A stretch of DNA of 64,000 nt from Siphonodentalium dalli (taxonomy: Eukaryota > Mollusca > Scaphopoda > Gadilida > Siphonodentaliidae): the NCBI GenBank assembly GCA_032622095.1, contig CP136069.1, positions 206,144,750 to 206,208,749 on the forward strand, in the 5' to 3' direction. Positions 1 to 11,029 of the stretch are shown here, piece by piece. Under the pieces are notes generated by a model that saw only the letters and a list, made by a program, of their open reading frames with translations, made no database searches and was not told where the DNA came from. Position numbers and translations under genes: made by a program. Position 1 is the stretch's first letter, and each line of letters opens with the position of its first letter.

Positions 1-299
1 ATAAATCCATGGAATCCAATAAATTTCTCAAGGTTTAAATAACTACACAATGTCACTATAATGTCTACGCCTTTCTGTGTCAACCAACTCGTAGCTGAGT
101 CACCATTCTTGGGCTGTTGCTCTCTACGTTAACAATAGGTGCTGGGGCAATTAAAGTTCAATACATTACTTTAGATCTCTATACCACGTACCCGGGGTGG
201 GGGGGGGGGGTGGCCCAACTGGAATAACAAACCATCTGCTATAACTGTCATCTCAGTACATCCAAAATAGTGTACAAAACCCTCTATAGAGTATTTAAG
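1..299. other. Non-coding flank
   Basis: No gene is recognised here. A run of 12 G lies at 199-210, like the G/C runs seen inside the dispersed repeat family further on. The rest is unremarkable AT-rich sequence. Confidence 0.5.
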
Positions 300-840
300 A
301 CCATCAAGTGTGTTCCATCCAATCCAATTGGTTTACAAAACCACGAGACACTCGCTGGTTGGTTTGAGATATTCGATGATGGTTTTGTACACTAGTTGGG
401 ACACTCATTAGTTGGGGTGTTGGGACATTCTGCATGGGGTGGTTTTAGACACTTCTGGTTCTGATTGTTTGAGGTAATCGTCGTGATACATGGGACGCCC
501 ATTTCGATGGTTATGAACAGTCAATAAATGGCGTGGGACACCCAGTGGATGGTTTGGGGTTCTCAATTGATGGTTTGAGACGCTCGTTGATTGGTTTGGG
601 GGTGTTTTGGAACACTCGTTTGAGCGGGGTTGGACACCGTTTGGATTGTTTGGGACACTAGTTTGGGTTGATTTGGGATACGTATTGGGTGTTTCGAGAC
701 TCTAGTTGGCTGATTTGTGGCAACATTCTATGAACTGGGTTTGTTTGGTATAGCATATTAATTAAGATGTTGGCGTGGAGTTACGTTTTGGACACTCATT
801 GGATATATTTGAATAATATTAATGTTGCTTTTGACACTCA
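300..840 (+). repeat. Degenerate GACACTCGTTGG-type minisatellite
   Basis: Short units of about 20-30 bases built around 'gggacactcgttggttggtttg' variants recur across this stretch, with much divergence and irregular spacing. The part from about 440 onward reappears in reverse complement at 7890-8287, so the minisatellite belongs to the large inverted duplication described below. It has no coding potential that I trust. Confidence 0.6.
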
Positions 841-2040
841 TCTGAGGCATATATAAATGTGTGGGTACTTAAAAAAACACTTCTGAAATGAAAACCCCCG
901 GGATATGCGTTTGGAGACGTGGCGACAGGGGGGGGGGGGTTGGGATTTGTGGGGGTGTCTCACCCCAACTTTGGTCAAAATGTTCAACAGTTGGAAATTT
1001 CATACCTGCCAAAACATTAGTTGGAAATTTCGCACCAACAATAGGTTGAAATGTTCTTGTAATTTGATTTTCAAAAAATTTATTGGGGGGAATTAATTGT
1101 ATTTGGACCAATATTTGCATATTTTCCTATTTTTGGTCAATTTTTTTGACTGAAATGGTCATTAGTTGGAAATTTGTCCAACCTTAGGGGGGTGACAGGT
1201 TGGAAATTTCCAACACTTGGAAAGATTGTGTCCTGGTCCCTCTCCTGTGGCCAGACAAAAACTGCTAGTTAATTTAAGAAAACAATATTGTTTTACATTT
1301 GGTCAACATTGTCATTGGAATTGTCATCAGTTGGATATTTTCCAACATAAGTGGGGTGTCAGGATTGAAATTTCCAACTCTAGGAAGGCTTGTGGCTAGT
1401 CTAGATGCTAGGATTTTGCGATTTTCTTGTTCAGATTTCAAAATTTTCCCACACCGGGCCGAGCCATGGTCGGACCGGTGTGTACTTGTCCCTCCCCCGT
1501 GGCCAATACAAAACTGCTAATAAGTTTAACAAAACAATGTTTTACTACATTTGGTCAAACTTGTGGAGTGAAATGGTCATCAGTTGGAGAATTTTCCAAC
1601 CTGAGGGGGTTTATAAGGTTTGAAATTTCCAACACTATAGGAAAGCTTCAGTTGAGGCCAATCTCGATGCTAGGATTTGCTATTTTCTTGTATAGTTTTC
1701 AAAATGTTCTCACACCGGGCCGAACAACTATGGTCAGCCCGGTATGTCCTGGTCTTTTGCCCGTGGCCGTGTGCATTTGTCTGGAGCGGTTAGACCCTAG
1801 ATGGTAGGATTTATGCAATTTTTCAGGTTAAAATATCTTAATATTCTCATACCGGGAATATAGAACAATGATTTATGAATATATTAGGATATTAGGCCTG
1901 AGCACTGAGGTGCAAGGGGGTGCAAATGGAATTATGCAAATCTTGTGTTTGGTCTGATTCTGATACAAGGGGGGTGCAGTTGGAATTTCCCAAGGTGGAC
2001 ACCCCCGAACGGAGACCATCTAGCCACGTCCCTGCCTAGG
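437..2040 (+). repeat. Left arm of a ~7.85-kb inverted duplication
   Basis: Bases from about 437 to about 2040 match, in reverse complement and in the same order, bases 6700-8287. The match runs through the minisatellite, the GGAGACGTGGCGACAGG junction near 911, the repeated 'ttggaaatttc' motifs and the closing 'ctagccacgtccctgcc' near 2020. Divergence is moderate, with small indels. The arm therefore joins a minisatellite to a dispersed repeat. It could be an inverted segmental duplication or the long terminal repeats of a foldback-type element; the sequence does not decide which. Confidence 0.85.
880..2040 (+). mobile_element. Dispersed non-coding repeat, 'CAGGGACGTGGC' family, copy 1
   Basis: The unit starts near GACGTGGCGACAGGGG followed by a G run and 'gtgtctcaccccaactttgg'. 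It carries several TTGGAAATTTC motifs and ends with the inverted 'GCCACGTCCCTG'. Related copies lie at 6705-7860 (inverted), 9331-9700 (diverged), 31940-32657 and, as fragments, 3255-3400 and 8282-8375. The CAGGGACGTGGC ends look like terminal inverted repeats of a non-autonomous DNA transposon, possibly hAT-like, but I see no reliable target duplication. Short reading frames inside are chance. Confidence 0.6.
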
Positions 2041-2305
2041 GTGGGACAGGAAGATACCCCTCCCCATCATATATCTGAGTTTATTTAATATAAATTGTTA
2101 TAGTTTTGTTTATGGACAGTTATCTGATGAATAAATGAATTTGAATTTGATATATATACTTGTTAGATTAGTTTCTTAAGACAATTGCTATGCGTGTCAT
2201 TAACTTGCTCATGTTATGGGTCATTTGCATCATCATGTGACTATTACCACCTTGACAAATTCTGAAAATACTTTGAAATATTGTCTACAACTACAACTAT
2301 GGGGC
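2041..2305. other. No gene recognised
   Basis: AT-rich sequence between the left arm and a small TIR element. Nothing specific seen. Confidence 0.4.
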
Positions 2306-2588
2306 GCTGTTCTTCTATGTATTACCTATAAATTTTAGTCAGATCAATAATTCAGTTTATGATAACATTATATGAATATATACTATCACGAAATCGAATA
2401 TACCATATCATAGTAAGCATTTACTGATATCACATATTCCATTTTATGATATCAAATATTCATTTTGTGATATCACTTATTCGAATTTGTGATATCATTT
2501 ATTCATTTTGTGACATCATATATTCATTTAGTGATATCGTAAAATGAATTATTGATGTCACTATACAGGTAATGCATAGAAGAACGGC
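2306..2588. mobile_element. Small TIR element (MITE-like) with internal tandem repeat
   Basis: A 22-base inverted repeat bounds the segment: 2306-2327 (GCTGTTCTTCTATG...) pairs with 2567-2588 with about two mismatches. Between the ends, a unit of roughly 22-25 bases containing 'attcattttgtgatatca' is repeated five or six times with substitutions. The segment has no coding capacity. A non-autonomous DNA transposon is the simplest reading. I could not identify a secure target-site duplication. Confidence 0.65.
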
Positions 2589-3254
2589 AACCCACAACAT
2601 CATATTGTCTGGTCTTTATCATATCATGCGGATTGCTTTCGGGAATATCTGCAATAGGAATGGCTAAATGCATATCAAAACTAATATAATGTTCACAGCA
2701 CTCCACCGTTCTATGTTTGTGGCACACCCGGAATACTTTATCTTGCATTAAATTACTATTGAAGTTGATATTTTTTTTATTTCATAAAACAGATATGTTG
2801 TGTAGGTATGTATAATAAACCTATTAATAGCAGATAAATGTTTTACAGTTGACGCCGTAGTCAAGAACCGTCTGTAACATGTATCGTTGATGTATTTAGC
2901 AACCCTAGATCAATATTTGTGCAATATACATGTATTTAGTTATCAACTGAGGTATTAATTTATACTCACAAACAATGTTGCTACGAATGATTTCATACCA
3001 ATTCATAAAATTGTCCTATGTATGATACCAAGCAGTGCCACATATAGACATATAGATCTTCCTCTTTGGTAGGCGTATATATGCAAACCACGCAGAACAC
3101 GACATTTCTTATTGGTTGCTTGCCAAGTGGTCAATTGACAGTATTATCAAGTGTATTATTTCTGTCCGTAGTAATGCATCTTTCTCGATCTATGTCTAAT
3201 ACATATTTTTGAGCATGATGTCTTTATATCCGCTCATAAATATATTAACGGATA
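2589..3254. other. No gene recognised
   Basis: AT-rich sequence with short frames only. Nothing supported. Confidence 0.4.
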
Positions 3255-3490
3255 ACAACTTGGAAATTTCATGCATGACACGACATGAGTTGGACATTTG
3301 ACATCAGGTATAGGTTGGAATTGTTCTCATTGTTTGAATTTCCAGCCAGTGTCAGGTTGAATATTTCCAAGGGGGTGCAAATGAAATTATGTGAACATGG
3401 AAGTGTGTGTGTGTGTGTGAGAGGGTGTGTGAGGAGGGTGTATGTGTGAGGTGAGGGTGTAGGTGTGTGAGGGTGTGTGTGTGTGATTGG
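3255..3490 (+). repeat. Fragment of the TTGGAAATTTC repeat family plus GT-rich microsatellite
   Basis: Bases 3255-3400 ('ttggaaatttcatgcatgacac' through 'aagggggtgcaaatg') match 32400-32560 inside the better copy at 31940-32657. A (GT)n and GTGTGAGG-rich low-complexity tract follows at about 3400-3485. In both places a copy of the palindromic element lies just downstream, so the two repeats have been associated more than once. Confidence 0.6.
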
Positions 3491-3547
3491 GAGATGCAGC
3501 GCAAAACATGTATCGGTACATCAAGGCTTTGTTTTCCAACTAATTAA

Positions 3548-4124
3548 TGCAAAACACTTTGACCAAAAAGTATCTGTGTTTCGGCACTAAGGTGGACTAC
3601 TGTGCGAAACGACTACATTTAAAGAAACAAAAACATTTTTAAATGGAATTGTTATGGGATTAGATAGTATATGCATGTATCTGATAATCCGTATATATAT
3701 CATATAATCCAACTATCTCTTGAATAATAAGGAACATATAATTACAAACAAAGCAGAAGACATATCCCGGTTCACGTGAATTCGGTCAGTGATGACGTTA
3801 TGCGCCGAATTTGTCATAATTCCATCCATAAAATACCACCCGAACGCATGTCGATTTCAAGTTATGCGGATAATGTCACGATTGACCGAATTCACGTGAA
3901 CCTGTAAGGACCTGTCTTCTGCTTTGTTCGTAAATAATATTTTCTTTCTTATTCGAGAAATAGTAGGATTATGTGATATCGATGGATTATCAGATACACG
4001 TATGTGCTATGTAGTGTTATAACAATTTCATATTTAAACTGTTTTGTTTCGTTAAATGCAGTCATTTTTCACAATAGCCTCTGTAGTGCCGAAACACGTG
4101 CACTTTTTGGCCAACGTGCTGTGC
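3548..4124. repeat. ~577-bp imperfect palindrome (foldback/MITE-like)
   Basis: The left half (from 'gcaaaacactttgaccaaaaagt') pairs with the right half (ending 'actttttggccaacgtgctgtgc') nearly end to end. The centre is near 3836, and inner arms TTCACGTGAATTCGGTCA and TGACCGAATTCACGTGAA flank a ~90-base middle. Stem mismatches and indels are scattered. It encodes nothing. A one-armed relative lies at about 32680-32990. This looks like a foldback-type non-autonomous element. Confidence 0.75.
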
Positions 4125-5114
4125 TATAGATAGAAAATAAAGCTTTACCCATGTAGCCATGTTGTGGTCTTGTGACCGCACGTGAGTTGCATCTATATAT
4201 AATTACAACTACTTTCGCTTTCACTTAAATGCGTGTATTTGCTTGGTCAAGGCCCTTAGATACACATGGTAGCGACAATCTATATCAGCCGAGGGAAGTG
4301 TCGTTTCCCGCATCACTGGGTGTAGTGATACTTTAAAAATTTCGCAAACAAAGTCGAATGTCCATGGGGCGAATTTTATTTAGTCCAATAATCAAATTGC
4401 AAGAAATAACTTCCGTTTCTAGTGGTAACGCAAGACGCCAACTCGAAGCGAAAAATTATCGCCCATTAAACAGCAAAATAGTACATTAATTTAGTTGGGG
4501 ATAAAGGAATGTTTTACAATAACTATTCCACCATTAGTATTAACATTTATCCAACTTCGTGTCAAAACTAATATGACATGACAGTATACGAGGATAGAAT
4601 GCACCTTCATAGCGATTGTTTACTTTTAGAGTTTGTCACGGGAGACCGCAAATTCGGTGGGAAAGTTTGGGAACACCGCTTCGAAATTGCTATCGAATCG
4701 GATTGTATTTATGACAATAGATGTTCTAGAATCGTTTTAAATAAGTAAAATTTACACCAGCAAGTACAGTTTAATAGTTCACGCGTGTGGTGTCTTGCTT
4801 TTGTGTAGTTTGAAAGTTGGAAACAGAGATCGAATTGTTTGTGATCACCTCGAACTTCCGGGTGGTCGCCCAATTTATTCTCGACCCAATTTCCCATTTT
4901 GGTTAAAAGAGCAGCTGAAGTCCAGACACAAATATTACTTTGGTAGTTTTACTATTCTAATGTTTTGATATAGTTTCTTTACAAAAAAAACTTGTTTAGT
5001 CACCAACTAATATGCTGATTATCGTAATTATAAGCAATCAACGTCGTTTTCGATCCATCTGTCGGCGTATAGCAGTGTCGGATGCCGAACTACATACTTA
5101 GTTTAATTTCCCTT
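4125..5114. other. No gene recognised
   Basis: About 1 kb without a supported gene, RNA or repeat structure. The longest frames are short and lack family features. Confidence 0.4.
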
Positions 5115-5610
5115 CTCGAAATTATACCCGTCTATTAGAATCGGTGCGACTAATATTTTAGTCATTTAAAGTCGAATTAACCCTTTCCGCCGGACCCATA
5201 TACTGCAATATTAGCGATGTATAGGGTATGTTCTGTCAGCTTAGGCGTACAAACTACTTGATAAATTGATGGGAATATTGCAGATTTGAATTCATATTAT
5301 ACCCGTCTATCAGAATCTGTGCGACTAATTCATATTGACCCTTTCAGCCGAATCCATATACAGCAGTATTATAGCGATGTATATTGTATATGGTATGTTC
5401 TGTCAGCTTAGGCGCACAAACTACTTGATAAATTGGTGGGATTATTATATACTTTAATTCATATAGTACCCGTCTATTAGAATCGGTGCGACTAATTTGT
5501 TTAATTTGGTCATTTAGGGTCGTATTAGCCCTTTCCGGCGGACCCATCTACTGCAATATTAGCGATGTATAGGGTATTCTGTCAGCTTAGGCGCACAAAC
5601 TACTGAATAA
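5115..5610 (+). repeat. Tandem repeat, about three units of ~170 bp
   Basis: The phrase 'acccgtctattagaatcggtgcg' recurs starting at 5126, 5301 and 5468, giving periods of 175 and 167. Each copy continues through 'tactgcaatattagcgatgtat' and 'ttctgtcagcttaggcgcacaaactact'. Units differ by about 10-15 percent plus indels. No coding frame is conserved. Confidence 0.85.
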
Positions 5611-5916
5611 GCACAAGATTTTAAGCCGAATTCCCTGCTAGTCCGATATAAAAAAAAATTTGGAATAAAAAGTTATCGCAAATGTCAATCTTTCAGATTT
5701 AAATAAAATGTTGGACCTGGTAATCATATTGTAAACAACATACACAGAAACGTTTGCACTGGTGTCTATGGGAAACATTTACGCCACTCCAGTGTAACCT
5801 TAGAGTTTGTCTACCACCATACATGCAAAATATTAAAGAGGAGGTAAGAACTGAAATTATTGGGAAGCTGTGTAATAATTCAACGAATTACCTTATATTA
5901 TATAAGCCGATACACG

Positions 5917-6430
5917 CCAAGGATTAGATATAAAACAATATCTAATCGGTGCAGAGTTCATGATTAGATATAAAACAATATCTAATCGATGCAGGGTTCA
6001 CGATTATATATAAAACAATATCTAATCGGGGTTCATGATTAAATAGCGATTGGTATTCAACCGGAGTAACGGGTACCACGCCATTTTCCGATTGTATTTC
6101 AAAATGAGTATCCAGATTTTTAAAATATATTTAAAAAACTGGTAGCTTTATGTTAATTTAAAGAGCGTTTTTTAGTGATCGTTTTTTTTTAAACCGAAGA
6201 AGTTATTTAACTTGTGGTGTTGTAAACTGTTATTGAGTCAAAAGTACGTTCTATCTTGGGTTACTACCCTTTTTCCGATTAACTCAGGATACTCATTTCG
6301 AAAAACAATCATATAACATCGGGTGGCACCTTTTACGCGTGGCACCTTTTACGCGGATTGAATACCAATCGCGATCTAACCCCGATTAGATATATTTCGT
6401 TACTCAATCGCGTGTGTATTAGATGATTAT
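5917..6430. mobile_element. Foldback element with three small hairpins in its left arm
   Basis: The left arm holds three consecutive ~26-base hairpins, GATTAGATAT-AAAACA-ATATCTAATC, at about 5920, 5963 and 6003. It continues 'gattggtattcaaccgg'. The right arm near 6355-6395 carries the reverse complement ('ggattgaataccaatcg...ccccgattagatat'). Flanking bases 5850-5890 and 6470-6560 match a continuous related stretch at 45575-45760, which lacks the insert. A non-autonomous DNA element is likely. Exact ends are uncertain. Confidence 0.6.
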
Positions 6431-6699
6431 ATGCATGGTGTTATTTGATGTAGTTTGCAAACATAATATACGTACTCAAGTGGGTGTACAATTGTCTCTG
6501 CTTGAGTTCTGCAAAGGCGGGATTTTCTAGGTACTTATATGACGTGCAGGAAACAAATCTCTTCATATATGTCGCCACCCAACACGATGAACGGTTCTCT
6601 ATAAGGCTATATATTACGACATACCGGATACCACGTTCTCGACACCCAAGATGGACGACATCATTTATATAGTCTATCCAGCTAGTGTGCGCCTGTGTA

Positions 6700-8287
6700 C
6701 ATGGACGTGGCTAGAGTGTCTCCGTTGTGGGGGGTGTCCACATTGAGAAATTCCAACTGCACCCCCCCCCCCGAATCATAATCAGATCAAACACAAGTTT
6801 TGCATAATTCCATTTCACCCCCTTGCACCTCAGTGATCAGGCCTAATATCCTATATATCCACAAACCATGGTTCTATATTCCTGCTATATGAGAACATTC
6901 ATATATTTTAACCTGAAAATTGCATAAATCCTAACATCTAGTGGTCTAACTCCAGACAAATGCACACCGCTACGGACAAGAGACCAGGACACATCGGGCC
7001 GACCATGGTTGTGCGGCCCGGTGTGAGAACATTTTGAAAACTATACAAGAAAATCGCAAATCCTAGCATCTAGACTGGCCTCATCAACTGAAGCTTTTCC
7101 AGTGTTGGAAATTTCAAACCTCATACTCCCCCTCAGGTTGGAAAATTCTCCAATTAATGACCATTTCAGTTCACAAGTTTGACCAAATGTAAAAAATATT
7201 GTTTTGTTAAACTAACTAGCAGTTTTGTATTGGCCACGGGGAGGGACAATGACACACCGGACCGACCATGTGCGAAAATTTGGATATCTGAACAAGAAAT
7301 AGCAAAATCCTAGTATCTAGACTAGCGTCAAGCCTTCCTATAGCTGGAAATTTCAAATCTGACACCCCCACTTAGGTTGGAAAATTTCCAACTGATGACA
7401 ATTCCAATGACAATGTTGACCAAATGTATGAGAATATTGTTTTCTTAAATTAACTAGCAGTTTTTGACTGGCCATGGGGGAGGGACCAGGACACAAGCTT
7501 TCCAAGTGTTGGAAATTTCCAACCTGTCACCCCCCTAAGGTTGGAAAATTTCCAACACATGACCATTTCAGTCCAAAATTTTGACAAAAAAATAGGAAAA
7601 TATGCAAATATTGGTCCAAAAACAATTAGCTCCCCCAATTAATTGTTTGAAAATCAAACTACAAGAACATTTTCAACCTATTGTTGGTGTGAAATTTCCA
7701 ACTAATGTTTTGGCAGGTATGAATTTCCAACTGTTGAACATTTTGACCAAAGTTGGGGTGAGACACCCCCACAAATCCCAACCCCCCCCCCTGTCGCCAC
7801 GTCTCCAAACGCATATCCCGGGGGTTTTCATTTCAGAAGTGTTTTTTTTAAGTACCCACACATTTATATATGCCTCAGATGAGTGTCAAAAGCAACATTA
7901 ATATTATTCAAATATATCCAATGAGTGTCCAAAACGTAACTCCACGCCAACATCTTAATTAATATGCTATACCAAACAAACCCAGTTCATAGAATGTTGC
8001 CACAAATCAGCCAACTAGAGTCTCGAAACACCCAATACGTATCCCAAATCAACCCAAACTAGTGTCCCAAACAATCCAAACGGTGTCCAACCCCGCTCAA
8101 ACGAGTGTTCCAAAACACCCCAAAACCAATCAACGAGCGTCTCAAACCATCAATTGAGAACCCCAAACCATCCACTGGGTGTCCCACGCCATTTATTGAC
8201 TGTTCATAACCATCGAAATGGGCGTCCCATGTATCACGACGATTACCTCAAACAATCAGAACCAGAAGTGTCTAAAACCACCCCAAA
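6700..8287 (-). repeat. Right arm of the ~7.85-kb inverted duplication
   Basis: Reverse complement of 437-2040. It starts at 'acgtggctagagtgtctccg' and runs through the second copy of the CAGGGACGTGGC family (6705-7860) and the minisatellite (7890-8287). Homopolymer lengths in the G/C tracts differ between arms, as expected after independent drift. Confidence 0.85.
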
Positions 8288-8375
8288 TTTTTTACCAAAG
8301 TTGGGGGTGAGACACCCCCCCCCCCCCCCGCCAACCCCCTGTCGCCACGTCTCTGTTTGCGTTTCAGAAATTGTG
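8282..8375 (-). repeat. 5' fragment of the CAGGGACGTGGC family
   Basis: 'accaaagttgggggtgagacac', a run of C, then 'ctgtcgccacgtctctgtttgcg' repeats the end of the family copy at 7750-7815. The inverted arm therefore abuts another partial copy in the same orientation. Confidence 0.6.
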
Positions 8376-9330
8376 TATAATTGTTGATCAGTGATTCCTG
8401 GAGCACTATTCATATAAAAATCAGCTGCGTACTCAGAAGTGCAAATATAAGTCATTCAGGGGGGGGGGGGGGGTGTGGTGTCTCTGATATAAATTGTGAA
8501 AAAATGTGGGGGCACATTTCCTCTTTGCTCCGGCTATGTCGCCTCTAACTAGATCTGTCATGTTATTCTAGCATGCACCGCGAACAATTCTTCGTCATTT
8601 AGATTAGTACCAGCGATTTGTTCGACATGTATCTACATGTGGAACAAACCGGAGCAATAAATACACAATAGCTCCGACAGCTAAATAAAGCCCCACGCCA
8701 AATGTTCACTGAAATTCATACATGGGACGACAACGGAAGAGTTGGGTAAACTGGGGTACTATGAGTAGGATACTATGCTGACATACCAGGAGAGTACCCA
8801 TATATACCAGGGTTATATCCTAGTGTACGATAGTGGAGGGTATCACCCCCCCCCTTTTCGGTACGAAGGATTCAGGGTGTTTTGAAGCCGTACGCGGGAT
8901 TCAAACCCCCCGAAATAACTGGTATTCGGATTCAAGCAAAACATCTTGGACGCAGGTTTTGATGTGGCAAAATAATAGTTTGTGCTGATCATCTGTATGA
9001 ATGGGTGGGTAGAATAGCTTCTTGGGCATATTCGACCACCATGCCATCATAAAGTATCATTAATCGTATCATAACGGCCCCATAACGCCCATAACGCGAC
9101 CCGGGGTCAATACTATGAAACTTTTTCTTTGTAAGAATCTACAATTGTTTGTAAGAAATAACAATTTATCATTCCGCCAATACTATGAACCTACGATTAC
9201 AAACATAAATCACAAATAGTACGTGTTCTTTGTATTTACAAATATCTCCAATCACAAAGAATGTTCGAGTACTATGAAACATAATTTTTCAGTTTTCGCA
9301 CCCTTAACTCGGATAATATATATATCTATG
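8376..9330. other. No gene recognised; G run and repeated ACTATGAA motifs
   Basis: A run of G begins near 8459. At 9100-9290 'actatgaa' and 'tttgtaatttacaa'-type inverted motifs recur, resembling 31150-31260. Nothing coding is supported. Confidence 0.4.
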
Positions 9331-9700
9331 ATACGCAGGGACGTGGCGACAAGGGGTCGATTCACCCCCTCGTGAAAATATTTTGTCAGCTGGAAATTTC
9401 AAGTACAACCCACAGGGACGTCGCGACAAGGTGGTTGGGTTATGTTTCTCGCTCCAAACATTTTATCAACACGTTCAACAGCTGGAAATTTGATACCTGA
9501 CACAACAGGAATTGGAAATTTTACAACAACAATAGGTTGAACTTGTTCTGTTATTTTGTTTTTTCCAACAATTTATTAGGGGGTATGTTTTGTTTTAGAC
9601 CAACATTTGCATATTTACCTCCTTTGGTCAAAAGTTTGGATTGAAATGGCCTATATTTAGAAATTGTCAAACCTTATGGGGTGTCAGCTTGGATGTGATG
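9331..9700 (+). repeat. Diverged copies of the CAGGGACGTGGC family
   Basis: 'gcagggacgtggcgacaaggggtcgattcacccc' near 9338 and 'cagggacgtcgcgacaagg' near 9413 are two successive family starts. They are followed by 'ttggaaatttt', 'aataggttgaac' and 'gaccaacatttgcatatt', as in 960-1130. The copy is degraded and truncated. Confidence 0.6.
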
Positions 9701-10070
9701 TAGCAGTATGTGTTCCTTGTAACTACTGAAATTACCCAATTTATTGAAAGTTACAACGTTAAAAACTTGTCTAGAATGTCTATATAGGGTGTCAAACATA
9801 AATTGTCGATTTTCACATCCTTAAACCAGAGCATATAACCATCTGATTCGCAGGGATGTAGCCCCCTTTATGAAAATGTGTTATCAATGGAAATCTCATA
9901 AACAGAGACATGGCGATAGTGGTCTTGGGAACACGATGCCTGGCACATTACAGCTGTTCAGAATAGGATGGGGCGAGTAGCCGCCAAATCGTATGAGTCA
10001 CAACATCTCTGACAAAAGTTATTGTTACCCTCCACCTTAATTTCCACCCTTCTGATTGGCCCATTTCCTG
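9701..10070. other. No gene recognised
   Basis: Non-coding, AT-rich. A weak family-like fragment ('gcagggatgtagccccc') lies near 9850. Confidence 0.35.
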
Positions 10071-10165
10071 CCACGTGCCGGGCGACAAATCACAATGTCG
10101 CCCGCTAATCACACTGTCGCCCGCTGAGCAGGGAAACATAGTTTTTGTCGCCCGCCTGATGCAAG
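10071..10165. repeat. GTCGCCCGC short repeat cluster
   Basis: 'TGTCGCCCGC' occurs three times within about 75 bases, and GGCGACA...TGTCGCC forms a 7-bp stem. The phrase resembles the arms of the stronger palindrome at 10926-11003. Confidence 0.5.
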
Positions 10166-10904
10166 AATATCTCCAAACACACTGCAGTAACTGTGGTGTT
10201 TGCTAATTTGCATATATTTAGTGAACACTAATATTCGAACTTTTAAGTTGATACTTTTATCGGACAAGCGTTATTATGTACTTTTTACATCGAAACATCT
10301 CGGCGATTCAATATGTTCATGTCGGCATTATGGTGCAAGATTGAAAGAGTGGATCCCTTCAGGTTGGTTGGTTATAAATGTTTGCTGGTAGACAACGTAA
10401 TGCATATACATTTGTCGCGAATGAATGGTACTATACGCTTATCCATGATAACAGACCTGTCCGCGATGTCTGCAATGTGATCATAGAAGTAATTTGTTTG
10501 AGGATCGCCGTGTACTTGGGAGCACTGACACATATGAATGTACATTAATGAAATCGACAACTTCCCAATAGCTTTCGGGGAAGACCGTTATGAAATGAAC
10601 ATCGCGATTAAATTCCGCGCGCAAGGCGACATTGAATATTCCACATTGCAGAAGGCGATAACATACCTATATGGCTTATTGGTTTACATTGCATGGACCG
10701 ATATTGACGATTTAACCACCAAAATGATCGTAAATAAACGCTGATTATCAAACGATTAACGGCTTGACTATCGTATATGGAACAGAACGATATAAGTAGT
10801 TACTGAAAATATACATAATCGGGAAAGAAAGCACTCGTGACTCAGTGCAACATCGTGCGTGTGGATGGGAAGGATTTTTTTCTGTGGTATAATCGGATAA
10901 CAAA

Positions 10905-11025
10905 ACAGTTGTTGCCCTTCTTCTCGGGAGACATTGAGATTTGTCAACCGCTCGAGAACGGAACATTCCGTTCTCGAGCGGGTGACAAATCTCAATGTCT
11001 CCCTCGACATCGGGCAACAACTGTA
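10905..11025. repeat. Near-perfect palindrome, 38-bp arms
   Basis: Arms 10926-10963 and 10966-11003 (GGGAGACATTGAGATTTGTC... and its inverse) differ by about one base and leave an almost loop-free centre. An outer pair, 'acagttgttgccc' and 'gggcaacaactgt', extends the symmetry to about 10905-11025 with small internal mismatches. Short frames here read the palindrome and are not genes. It could be a compact TIR element or a cruciform-forming site. Confidence 0.85.
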
Positions 11026-11029
11026 TAGT

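Noticed and set aside
905-1807. Several overlapping frames in the left arm
   Set aside because: They lie inside a non-coding dispersed repeat, are not conserved in the inverted copy and change with homopolymer length.
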